The translations under genes were made by a program, and so were the position numbers. Under the pieces are notes generated by a model. That model saw only the letters and a program-made list of their open reading frames with translations, made no database searches and was not told the origin of the DNA. This document shows positions 9,924 to 17,117 of a stretch of DNA of 28,777 nucleotides, one piece after another. Position 1 is the first letter of the stretch. The number at the start of each line of letters is the position of its first letter. The stretch is from WQZF01 sp031556405 (GTDB lineage Bacteria; Pseudomonadota; Gammaproteobacteria; Burkholderiales; Rhodocyclaceae), in assembly GCA_031556405.1 (NCBI GenBank), contig JAVBTC010000091.1:1-28777 (forward strand), given 5' to 3'.

Positions 9924-11447
9924 TCAGGGAACGAGAATATGGCTCCAGGTTTCCGACAGCGTCTGCCGGTTGCCGCGTAGAAACGCGCGCAGTTCGACCG
10001 GTTTCTTCTCGTCCTTGCGCTTCACTTTCAGGCTCAGGCGATACCCTCCGGCAACGTTGTTGCGCTGTACGACGCGCTCGACGATCTCACCGTTTTCGTC
10101 CGTCGTGACGATGCCTTCGACAACCGTGTCGGGTTTCAGCGCGCGCAGCGCCGGCCCGTCGAAGTCGACGATGAATCCGATGCTGTTGTCCGGCTCGTTC
10201 ACATAGGCGCGCCCGCGCCGCGTCTGCGTGACCCAGGAAAGCGGAGGCCGGGTTTCGCTGTCTTTCTGCCAGCGGATGCGGTATTCGATGTCGAACGGTT
10301 TCAGTGGCGAGCCGCCGTTGTCGGCAACCCAATAGGCGACGATGTTGTCGTTGGTTTCGTCCGGCGTCGGAATCTGTACCAGCTCGACTCTTCCCGCGCC
10401 CCAGGGTTTGATCGGCTCCACCCAGGCGCTGGGGCGATTCTCATAGCGCGCCTCCAGGTCCTGGTAATCGTCGAATTTCCGGTAACGCTGCATCAGGCCG
10501 AATCCCTGCGGATTGTTGAGCGCGAACGAAGTCACCAGAAGGCGCGAGGGATTCTGCAACGGGCGCCAGATCCACTCCCCGGTGCCCGACTGGATCGACA
10601 GTCCGTCGGAATCGTGCACCTGCGTCCGATAATCCTCGTATCCCGGCCGCTGGCCGGTACCGAAGAAATACATGCTCGTCAGCGGCGCCACCGCGAGCTT
10701 GCTGACGTTCTTGCGCAGGAAAACGCGCGCTTTCACCTCGGTGACCGTTTCGACGCCGGGTTTGATCACGAACTGGTAGGCGCCGGTAACACGCCTGGAA
10801 TCGAGCAGGGCGTAAACGGTCAATTCCTTGGCCTTGGCGGTGGGGCGCACGAGCCAGAAACGCACGAAACGCGGAAATTCCTCCCCCGAAGCGAGCGCGG
10901 TATCCACCGCCAGCCCGCGCGCCGACAATCCGTAGTGCTGATCCTTGCCGATCGCGCGGAAATAACTGGCGCCGAGAAACACGGCAACCTCGTCCTTGTA
11001 TTTGGGCGTATTGATCGGGTAATGAATGCGAAAGCCGGCAAAACCGAGGCCGTCGGTTTTCCGCGGCGCGGCATTGGCGCCGTAATCGAACAGATCGGGA
11101 GAAAAGTGGACGTCGTTCACTCCGTTGGGCCGGATCTCGCTGATGCGCACCGGATAGTTGAAATACGACCCCTGATGAAAAAACATCACTTCGAAAGGCA
11201 ATTTGGCATCGCGCCATAATGCTTTCTCGGACTTGTAACGAATGTCGCGGTAATGGTCGTAGGTGAGCGCCTGGATTTCCTTCGGAAGATCGCCGGACGG
11301 TTCGCGGTAGGGCTGCTCCGCGAGCTTTTGTGCCTGTTGTTCGACATCCTTGAGACTGAACGAGGGAGCGGCGGCGGCTGTGGTGGCCGTGGTGGCGATG
11401 GCGGCGCAAACCAATGCGAAGAATCCGCGAATAAAATGATTGAGCAT
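9924..11447 (-). CDS. opgG: Periplasmic glucan biosynthesis protein OpgG (MdoG)
   Basis: OpgG is a periplasmic protein needed for making or branching osmoregulated periplasmic glucans after OpgH exports the backbone. The 507-residue product starts with a clear signal peptide (FFALVCAAIATTATTAAAA, cleavage near residue 27) and then PSFSLKDVEQQAQKLAEQPY, typical of mature OpgG. The two-domain beta-sandwich fold is represented by blocks such as FFHQGSYFNYPVRI, GFAGFRIHYP, LTSMYFFGTGQRPGYEDYR and VHDSDGLSIQSGTGEWIWRP, and the C-terminal domain by WVADNGGSPLKPFDIEYRI. GAGGAA lies six bases before the ATG. It is the first gene of an opgGH operon, with a long upstream region of about 700 bp shared with the divergent cluster beginning at 12153. 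Confidence 0.97.
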   Translation of the reverse strand: MLNHFIRGFFALVCAAIATTATTAAAAPSFSLKDVEQQAQKLAEQPYREPSGDLPKEIQALTYDHYRDIRYKSEKALWRDAKLPFEVMFFHQGSYFNYPVRISEIRPNGVNDVHFSPDLFDYGANAAPRKTDGLGFAGFRIHYPINTPKYKDEVAVFLGASYFRAIGKDQHYGLSARGLAVDTALASGEEFPRFVRFWLVRPTAKAKELTVYALLDSRRVTGAYQFVIKPGVETVTEVKARVFLRKNVSKLAVAPLTSMYFFGTGQRPGYEDYRTQVHDSDGLSIQSGTGEWIWRPLQNPSRLLVTSFALNNPQGFGLMQRYRKFDDYQDLEARYENRPSAWVEPIKPWGAGRVELVQIPTPDETNDNIVAYWVADNGGSPLKPFDIEYRIRWQKDSETRPPLSWVTQTRRGRAYVNEPDNSIGFIVDFDGPALRALKPDTVVEGIVTTDENGEIVERVVQRNNVAGGYRLSLKVKRKDEKKPVELRAFLRGNRQTLSETWSHILVP

Positions 11448-12152
11448 GATTCATTCCTCATGTCGTTGGCGATGCCGGTCGACGACAACGCGGAAAGGAA
11501 CGGCGGTACCGGATTTCGGACCGAAGAATGCCTGACGGCGCGGGAACTCCGCCCGGCCTCGATAATGAGGATTTCCGCAGGGAGCGCAAAGAGGCGGCTT
11601 TATCCGCCCTGCCGTCATCAATGACCGAAAATGACCGTTTCGGATCACTCCCGGTCGTGCGGCCTTCATTGGGCCATGGCCGGGTGCCAACCATCGATGG
11701 CAGGCCCTCTGCAATGGAGGCTCTTCCACCATCGGTCAAACTCCGGGGACGCTTGCCGGTTCGCGGCACCCGCCGCAACCAGCCCAAACCCCGGCGGGAA
11801 GCGCACAGGTGAAAACGCCGAATCCCGTAAATGTTGCAATCACACCCCGCCAATATAACGAGCGGGACTGCCTTGGGGAGCCGAATGATACCAAAAAACC
11901 GGGAGGATACTACCCAGGTGGCGCATGAACCGGTTGCAACGCCCCGGCATTAATTTCCAATTTTGAAAAACATATAACGACAAAACCAGCTACAAATATG
12001 ATTGTATATTTAATTTAAATTTGGAAAAACAAAAAGAATTCCCACCTTCCATCTTTTTCTTGCAAACAAAACAAAAAATAACTAACATTGTGTTAACGTT
12101 TGTTATCGAAATGTCTCGATCTACTCTCGACCCACTCGACAAGGCTAACGCA
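11448..12152. other. Long gene-free divergent region
   Basis: No convincing gene is seen between opgG and the cluster starting at 12153. The left two thirds (11461-11940) is GC-rich and contains many short dyads, such as GGCGG/CCGCC at 11593-11608 and a CCATCGATGG palindrome at 11691-11700. The right part (11940-12120) is strikingly AT-rich, with a 13-bp palindrome ATTTAATTTAAAT at 12008-12020. Open frames here are short, overlap on both strands and have no family resemblance. It probably holds two divergent promoters; a structured RNA in the GC-rich part cannot be excluded. Confidence 0.6.
12083..12095. promoter_or_regulatory. Operator-like dyad before the PspA/flotillin cluster
   Basis: TAACA, three bases, TGTTA forms a 13-bp perfect dyad about 60 bp before the preferred start of the first gene of the cluster, within AT-rich DNA. 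Because that gene may encode a ribbon-helix-helix type protein, an autoregulatory operator is conceivable, but this is inference from position only. Confidence 0.25.
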
Positions 12153-12698
12153 ATGAATCCAAGTAAAGAACGCATGGAAACCGTCGGCGTGCGCTTTCCG
12201 CTGTCGGACATCGAATGGCTCGCCTCATTGCAACTCAAGGACGCGGTCACGCCATCGGATAAAATCCGTACCATCGTCGCCACGGCGCGGCGGCAACACG
12301 AAGGATACGGCGACTATGAAGCATCGCTCTCCTGGCTGCATGATCTCCTGGCACCGGCGGTCGCCGCCGTCCGCGCCGGAGAATTCCGTCCCGGGCAGCC
12401 GGGACTGCACTCCGATCTGGTGGCGCTGGTCCTGGAATGGCTGCCGCAGACACTGGCGCTGGTCCTGGCGCGGTGCCAGGGAATGAAGGAAAGCGATGGC
12501 AACGAAGGCGAAAACCGCGAATCGTTGCTGGAACTGGAAGCACAACTGGCGCAGCGCTGTTTCCAGATGTGCGAATCCCTGTTGCGCCTGGGCGTCGGCA
12601 GCACGGCGCCATGTTATAACCCTGAAATCGTCAATACGTATTTACCGCGAATCACCGAACTGGTGCGGGTCATTTCCAGCACCCGCGATCTGAAGTAA
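12153..12698 (+). CDS. Hypothetical protein, possible ribbon-helix-helix N-terminus, first gene of PspA/flotillin cluster
   Basis: I do not recognise a named family. The preferred start (ATG 12153, AAGG eight bases upstream) gives 181 residues; in-frame ATGs at 12111 and 12021 would lengthen it. The N-terminal METVGVRFPLSDIEWLASLQ, followed by KDAVTPSDKIRTIVATARRQ, resembles a ribbon-helix-helix DNA-binding fold: one strand with alternating hydrophobic residues, then two helices. The remainder (about 60-181) is predicted by eye to be mostly helical, with LVALVLEWLPQTLALVLARC and a Glu-rich stretch LLELEAQLAQRCFQMCESLL. No signal peptide is seen. It ends 22 bp before pspA, so it is very probably cotranscribed and could be a regulator or a PspA partner. 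Both roles are inference. Confidence 0.75.
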   Translation: MNPSKERMETVGVRFPLSDIEWLASLQLKDAVTPSDKIRTIVATARRQHEGYGDYEASLSWLHDLLAPAVAAVRAGEFRPGQPGLHSDLVALVLEWLPQTLALVLARCQGMKESDGNEGENRESLLELEAQLAQRCFQMCESLLRLGVGSTAPCYNPEIVNTYLPRITELVRVISSTRDLK

Positions 12699-12720
12699 CG
12701 CAAGAGGAAAGGAGCCTATC

Positions 12721-13425
12721 GTGGCAGACACCATCAGCACCCGCGTAGCACGCATCATTGCCGGCAACGTCCATTCCCTGATCGACGCGCTGGAAAACGC
12801 CAATCCGGAAGCCGCCATGGCACAGGCGATCCGCGAAGTCGACAGCGTCATCGACGAAGTCGGCGCCGGGCTTGGCCGCGCCGCCGCATCAAAACATCTG
12901 GCGCTCTCCAATCTGGCCGAACAGAACCGCCGCCACGAGCAGTTCGCCGGAGAAATCGACGTCGCCGTCAAGGAAGGGCGCGACGATCTGGCCAAGGCCG
13001 CGATCGCGCGGCAACTCGACATCGAAGCGCAGATTCCGGTGCTCGAACAGGCCATCGCCAACACCGCGAGCGAGGAAAAAGAGATGGAAGGCTATCTCAC
13101 CGCGTTGCGCGCGAAAAAGCGCGAAATGGAAGAAACACTGCGCCAGTTCATCAGCGCGCGCGCCGCGCAGAACGTGCCGGGCGGCTCCAGTTCCGGCGGC
13201 GGCAAGAAATCGGCGCCCGACAAAATGGCCCAGGCCGAATCGGCGTTCGACCGCATCCTTTCGCGTCAGACCGGGCTGCCGGGCCTGATGCCGGCGGCGG
13301 ATGCGGAAAGCGCGGCAAAGCTGCGCGAACTGTCGGATCTGGCGCGCAACAACCGCGTCGAGGAACGCCTGGCGGTACTGAAAGCAAAAGGAAGCGGTGG
13401 GAGCGGTTCCGGGGGCAATTCCTGA
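12721..13425 (+). CDS. PspA/IM30 family membrane-stress protein
   Basis: PspA/IM30 proteins are bacterial ESCRT-III-like proteins that bind and remodel the inner membrane under stress. The 234-residue product begins with an amphipathic helix (RVARIIAGNVHSLIDALE), then has the long helical hairpin with NPEAAMAQAIREVDSVIDEV and extended coiled-coil segments to about residue 145. A Gly/Ser/Lys linker (about 155-168) and a shorter helical tail follow, ending in Gly/Ser repeats. The start codon is GTG at 12721 with AAAGGAG six bases upstream. The glycine-serine linker and tail differ from classical E. coli PspA. No pspB, pspC or pspF gene is nearby, so this is a flotillin-associated PspA paralogue rather than the classic Psp operon. 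Confidence 0.9.
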   Translation: MADTISTRVARIIAGNVHSLIDALENANPEAAMAQAIREVDSVIDEVGAGLGRAAASKHLALSNLAEQNRRHEQFAGEIDVAVKEGRDDLAKAAIARQLDIEAQIPVLEQAIANTASEEKEMEGYLTALRAKKREMEETLRQFISARAAQNVPGGSSSGGGKKSAPDKMAQAESAFDRILSRQTGLPGLMPAADAESAAKLRELSDLARNNRVEERLAVLKAKGSGGSGSGGNS

Positions 13426-13467
13426 ACTCCCGGGGCGCGCCCACTCACATCACTGAAAGGACATATG

Positions 13468-13568
13468 GCGGGTACGCAATGAAACGGAGGCGCGAAGACG
13501 AGCCGCAGACAGTACAAGCGGCACGGCAAGGCGAAGTCGACAAAGCATCCGTTTCATTGCGTACCCGC
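13468..13568. repeat. REP-type intergenic palindrome with 21-bp perfect arms
   Basis: A perfect 21-bp inverted repeat pairs 13468-13488 with 13548-13568 around a 59-bp centre. The centre has its own dyad (GCCGC/GCGGC) and the text GCCGCAGACAGTACAAGCGG, which from memory resembles REP-type intergenic repeats of Rhodocyclales. It sits between pspA and yqiJ inside one transcription unit, so the transcript should fold into a large stem-loop there that could affect mRNA stability or relative expression. Confidence 0.8.
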
Positions 13569-13595
13569 TAAAAGGAAAGAGGAAAGGAAAAGCCC

Positions 13596-14249
13596 ATGTC
13601 GCTGTTTCTGGCCGAACAATCGCTGCCTTTCACCGTCGCGCTGATCGTCATGGTTGCGCTCGCCGTGCTCGAGGGCGCGAGTCTGCTGATTGGAGGTTCC
13701 GGCCTGTCGGAACTGCTCGACAGTGCCTTCGACTTCGATGCCGACGCCGATATCGATGCCGGCATCCACGGCCACGGCGGTCTGCTCGGCTGGCTGCATC
13801 TGGGGCGGGTGCCGCTCCTGATGCTGCTGATTCTCTTCCTGACCGCATTCGGCATCGCCGGCCTGCTGATCCAGATGCTTGCCCGCGGAGTCGTCGGCGG
13901 CTTTCTGCCGGCCTGGCTCGCCTCTGTTGGCGCCTTTCTCGCGGCGGTCCCGGCGGTACGCATCGGCGGCTTCGTACTGGAAAAAATCCTGCCCAGGGAT
14001 GAATCGTCGGCGATCTCGCTCGATGCACTGATCGGGCGCGCCGGCGTCATCGTCATCGGCACGGCGCGGATCGGCGTCGCCGCGCAGGCGCGTGTGCGCG
14101 ACGAACATGGGCGCTCGCATTACGTGATGGTCGAACCGGACCAGGAAGACAGCACCTTCGAAGCCGGAACCGAAATCCTGCTGATCAAGCGCCTCGGCGC
14201 TAAATACCAGGCGATCCGGAACCCGCACGCGGGGTTGATGCAGCCCTAG
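13596..14249 (+). CDS. yqiJ: YqiJ-like inner-membrane protein (NfeD/OB-fold type tail)
   Basis: The 217-residue product matches the general plan of E. coli YqiJ (209 residues), which is encoded next to the flotillin YqiK. It has a first hydrophobic segment at about 10-33 (LPFTVALIVMVALAVLEGAS), an acidic and His-containing periplasmic stretch (FDFDADADIDAGIHGHGG), and two further hydrophobic segments at about 70-92 and 97-122. A C-terminal OB-fold-like domain follows (LIGRAGVIVIGTARIGVAAQ, HYVMVEPDQEDSTFEAGTEI). NfeD-type proteins with this domain interact with flotillin-family proteins, so a scaffold role in membrane microdomains with the flotillin downstream is likely. GGAAAAG lies seven bases before the ATG. 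Confidence 0.88.
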   Translation: MSLFLAEQSLPFTVALIVMVALAVLEGASLLIGGSGLSELLDSAFDFDADADIDAGIHGHGGLLGWLHLGRVPLLMLLILFLTAFGIAGLLIQMLARGVVGGFLPAWLASVGAFLAAVPAVRIGGFVLEKILPRDESSAISLDALIGRAGVIVIGTARIGVAAQARVRDEHGRSHYVMVEPDQEDSTFEAGTEILLIKRLGAKYQAIRNPHAGLMQP

Positions 14250-14303
14250 CCCTAGCCACGAGCGACGAGCGACGAATGACTGGAACCCGGCCCGAAACGC
14301 GCC

Positions 14304-14582
14304 ATGAACGACCGATCCCTGTTTTTCATCTTGCCGCTGGGAATGCTGCTGGCGCTGCTGTTTCTGGCCGGAGCGCTCATCCATAAGCATAAGCGGCTTG
14401 CCCGGAAAGTCGATCCATTGTTCAAGGCGCGGATTTATCTCGCCCTGGGCCGCAAAAAAGCCGCTATCCGCGTTCTCGAAACGGCACTCGAAGCGGCCCC
14501 CGAAACACGCGCAAAATGCCATCCGCGAACGGGTGCCACGGCGGAAATTGTGGAAGAATTGCGGATGCTGAAAGAAAAATGA
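14304..14582 (+). CDS. Small membrane-anchored protein with TPR-like helical hairpin (paralogue A)
   Basis: This 92-residue protein has one membrane helix at about residues 7-27 (FFILPLGMLLALLFLAGALI), a short basic stretch (HKHKRLARKV), and then FKARIYLALGRKKAAIRVLE, which reads as one TPR-like helix pair. The tail EIVEELRMLKEK resembles the end of the next gene's product, so the two appear to be paralogues. No named family is recognised; the TPR-like part is similar in style to the C-terminal domain of FimV. No clear Shine-Dalgarno precedes the ATG. It lies between yqiJ and the flotillin gene, so a role in assembling that complex is inferred. Confidence 0.75.
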   Translation: MNDRSLFFILPLGMLLALLFLAGALIHKHKRLARKVDPLFKARIYLALGRKKAAIRVLETALEAAPETRAKCHPRTGATAEIVEELRMLKEK

Positions 14583-14620
14583 ACACACGATAAACCGGTC
14601 TGTCGAGGGAACGTTCCATC

Positions 14621-14875
14621 ATGAAAGAAACAATGATATTGGCCATCATGGCGCTTTTTGCCGGCGTGTCCATCCTTGTCGGCATCGTGCTCTTCCTGCG
14701 CCGCTGGCGCGGCAGCGGCAATCTCTCGATGCCCACCGGCGCCATCGCCGAGGCCGAAGTGCTGGTCGCCTGCGGACGCAAGGCGGAAGCGATCGCCCTG
14801 CTCGAAGGCGCTCTGCGCGCCAACCCCGCGCGCCGGGACATCGCGCACAAGCTGCGCGAACTGAAACGCGACTGA
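14621..14875 (+). CDS. Small membrane-anchored protein with TPR-like helical hairpin (paralogue B)
   Basis: This 84-residue protein has one membrane helix at about residues 5-25 (MILAIMALFAGVSILVGIVL), a basic Arg-rich turn (RRWRGSG), and AEAEVLVACGRKAEAIALLE followed by GALRANPARRDIAHKLRELK, a clear TPR-like helix pair with the expected Ala and Leu spacing. It shares this plan with the gene just upstream. The product would be tethered to the inner membrane with its helical hairpin on the cytosolic side if the positive-inside rule holds. It starts 38 bp after its paralogue and ends 95 bp before the flotillin gene. Function is not known; a partner of PspA or of the flotillin is inferred from context. 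Confidence 0.78.
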   Translation: MKETMILAIMALFAGVSILVGIVLFLRRWRGSGNLSMPTGAIAEAEVLVACGRKAEAIALLEGALRANPARRDIAHKLRELKRD

Positions 14876-14970
14876 ATCCGAAACCGTGTCCGGCGGGCCG
14901 GAATACCGGGCCGCGTTTTTCACCCGCACCGTATTGCCACAACACCGCACCATCATAAGGGAGTCAATTC

Positions 14971-16824
14971 ATGGTCAATCTGTTCGAACTGTCGATCCTC
15001 GCCGGAGTGCTGCTGGTCGCGATCCTCGCCCTCGGTTTCGTTCTGTCGCGCCTCTATACCCGGTCAACCAAGGAAATGGCCTTCGTCCGTACCGGCATGG
15101 GCGGCCAGAAGGTCGTCATGGACGGCGGCGCGTTCGTGATGCCGGTATTGCATGACATCTGCCGCGTCAACATGAACACGCTGCGGCTGGAAGTCAGCCG
15201 CGCCAAGAACGAAAGCCTGATCGCCAAGGACCGGATGCGCGTCGATGTCATCGCCGCTTTCTACGTACGCGTGCAGCCGACGGTGGAAGCCATCGCCGCC
15301 GCCGCGCAGACGCTGGGCAACCGCACGCTGGAACCGGCGCTCCTGAAGGAACTGGTCGAGGATAAATTCGTCGACGCCCTGCGCGCCACCGCCGCGACGA
15401 TGACGATGCAGCAATTGCAGGACGCGCGGCAGGACTTCGTGCAGGGCGTGCAGAACGCCGTCTCCGAAGACCTCCTGAAAAACGGCCTCGAACTCGAATC
15501 GGTCTCGCTCACCAGCCTCGACCAGACCGCGAAGGACTATTTCAACCCGAACAACGCCTTCGACGCCGAGGGCCTGACCAAGCTGACCGAGGAAACCGAG
15601 CGCCGCCGCAAGGAGCGCAACGCGATCGAGCAGGACACCGAAGTCGAAGTACGGCAGAAGAATCTCGGCGCCGAACAGGAAAAACTCGAAATCGAGCGCA
15701 AGCAGGAATTCCTGCGCCTGGATCAACAGCGCCAGATCGAAACCCAGCGCGCCGAGCAGACGGCGCAGATCGCGCAGCAACAGGCCGAACGGCAGCGCGA
15801 GGCCGAGCAGGCGAAAATCGTCGCGCAGCAGGAAATCGATCAGTCGCGGCTTGCCGCCGAACGGCAGGTGAAAGCCGCCGAGGCTGAAAAGGAACAGGCC
15901 GTGCGCCAGCGCCAGATCGCCGCCGAACGCGAAATCAAGGTCACCCAGATCGATCAGGAAAAGGTTTCCATGCTCGCCGCGCAGGACAAGGAAATCTCGA
16001 TCTCGGTCAAATCGCGTGAGCAGTCCGAAGCCGAGCGCCTGGCCAACGAAGCGCGCGCCGAAGCGGCGCGGGCGGAGGAATCGGTGAAGACGGCGCGCGA
16101 AGTCGCCGTCGCCGAACGGGAAAAAGCCGTGGCGCTGGTGGAAGCGCAGCAACAGGCGCAGAAGCAGGCGATCAGCGTCACCGTCGCCGCCCAGGCGGAA
16201 AAGAACGCCGCCACCGACCAGTCCGAAGCCGTGCGCATCAAGGCCGAAGCGCAGCGCATCGCCTACCAGGTCGAAGCCGAGGGCAAGCGCCTGGTCAACG
16301 ACGCCATCAACACCCTGCGCGACGCGCAGATCGCGCTGCAAGTCAAACTGGCACTGATCGAACGCCTGCCGGAAATCATCGCGCAGACCGTGAAGCCGAT
16401 GGAAGCCATCGAAGGCATCAAGATCATCCAGGTCGAAGGACTGGGCGGCGCCTCGCGTTCCGGCGGCACCAGTGGCACCAGCGGCAACGGAGAAGGCGCG
16501 GCAGCCGGCGGCAACCTTGCCGACCAGGCGGCCAACGCAATGTTGCGCTACCGCGCGCAGCAGCCGGTGATCGATGCGCTGCTCTCCGAGATCGGTATCC
16601 GCGGCGGCGACATCAACGGCCTGATCGGCGGCGCCCTGCCGGATTCCGGACATTCCGGGCTGCCGCCGCTTTCGGGCGCCGCTCCATCCACATCATCCAC
16701 ACCGCCCGCCGCGCCGACGCAAACGGCGGCGGCATTGGATTCCCCTACTCTTCCCGTCATGCCGCCCGCCATACCGGCGTCGGGTGGCGCATCGAAACCG
16801 AAAGCAACGCCGCCAAAATATTGA
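14971..16824 (+). CDS. yqiK: Flotillin family protein (YqiK-like)
   Basis: Flotillins oligomerise at the inner membrane and organise membrane microdomains. The 617-residue product has one N-terminal membrane helix (about 5-27), a Band 7/SPFH domain (about 30-200, with FVRTGMGGQKVVMDGGAFVM and YFNPNNAFDAEGLTKLTEET at its end), and a very long Glu/Ala/Gln/Arg coiled coil from about 205 to 455. A flotillin C-terminal segment follows (LALIERLPEIIAQTVKPMEA, then GIKIIQVEGLGG), and then a Gly/Ser/Pro-rich tail of about 120 residues. AAGGGAG lies eight to nine bases before the ATG. It is the last gene of the six-gene cluster and is followed by a strong terminator. The Pro-rich tail is longer than in E. 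coli YqiK (553 residues). Confidence 0.94.
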   Translation: MVNLFELSILAGVLLVAILALGFVLSRLYTRSTKEMAFVRTGMGGQKVVMDGGAFVMPVLHDICRVNMNTLRLEVSRAKNESLIAKDRMRVDVIAAFYVRVQPTVEAIAAAAQTLGNRTLEPALLKELVEDKFVDALRATAATMTMQQLQDARQDFVQGVQNAVSEDLLKNGLELESVSLTSLDQTAKDYFNPNNAFDAEGLTKLTEETERRRKERNAIEQDTEVEVRQKNLGAEQEKLEIERKQEFLRLDQQRQIETQRAEQTAQIAQQQAERQREAEQAKIVAQQEIDQSRLAAERQVKAAEAEKEQAVRQRQIAAEREIKVTQIDQEKVSMLAAQDKEISISVKSREQSEAERLANEARAEAARAEESVKTAREVAVAEREKAVALVEAQQQAQKQAISVTVAAQAEKNAATDQSEAVRIKAEAQRIAYQVEAEGKRLVNDAINTLRDAQIALQVKLALIERLPEIIAQTVKPMEAIEGIKIIQVEGLGGASRSGGTSGTSGNGEGAAAGGNLADQAANAMLRYRAQQPVIDALLSEIGIRGGDINGLIGGALPDSGHSGLPPLSGAAPSTSSTPPAAPTQTAAALDSPTLPVMPPAIPASGGASKPKATPPKY

Positions 16825-16839
16825 AGGAGCGTCTTACCG

Positions 16840-16884
16840 CGTTACATGAAAAACGGGGTGTGAAGCCCCGTTTTTCATGTAACG
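16840..16884 (+). terminator. Rho-independent terminator after the flotillin gene
   Basis: A perfect 19-bp stem pairs 16840-16858 with 16866-16884 around a 7-nt loop, with a CGGGG/CCCCG core followed by TTTTT. It begins 15 bp after the flotillin stop and closes the PspA/flotillin transcription unit. The A-rich left arm means it may also work on the minus strand. Confidence 0.9.
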
Positions 16885-17040
16885 ATTCCCAAAAACAGCG
16901 AGAACGAGTTCTATGGTTTTTAAATTTCAGTGAAATTTACTCACATGTATGTAGTGGCAATATGATGTAAATTATTTTTATTTAGAACAACCTGTCTCTC
17001 TTAACCCTATCTCCCGCTCCTTTTAAAGACTCCAAACGAA

Positions 17041-17061
17041 AACCCCGGCATTGCCGGGGTT
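17041..17061 (-). terminator. Terminator after protease 1
   Basis: AACCCCGGC and GCCGGGGTT pair perfectly around the loop ATT. Read on the minus strand the hairpin is followed by TTCGTTT, and it lies 57 bp after the stop of the minus-strand protease gene, so it is a plausible terminator for it. Confidence 0.75.
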
Positions 17062-17117
17062 CTCCGTCAAAAACCGTTGCGAAACATCAACCGCCCCGCA
17101 ACCGGCGCATATCGCGA

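Noticed and set aside
11735..11800. Possible cyclic-di-GMP (GEMM) riboswitch: TCAAACTCC followed by GGGGACGC
   Set aside because: The two boxes are only a few bases apart, with no room for the P1b hairpin and GAAA tetraloop, and the expected GGGACGCAAAGCC is not matched. Too weak to call.
11790..11890. Possible cobalamin riboswitch fragment (GGGAAGC, CAGGTGAAAAC)
   Set aside because: The B12-box GCCACTG and the rest of the conserved core are missing, and no cobalamin gene lies next to it. The btuF-like gene is far away at 27399.
15064..16653. Minus-strand open frame of 529 codons opposite the flotillin gene
   Set aside because: It mirrors the coiled-coil coding region and reads as Leu/Phe/Arg/Asp-rich repeats caused by Glu/Gln/Ala codons on the other strand. 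There is no family resemblance.
16907..17000. AT-rich stretch with AAATTTC/GAAATTT dyad after the flotillin terminator
   Set aside because: Only a 7-bp dyad in AT-rich spacer, with no T run, gene or repeat partner. Probably chance.
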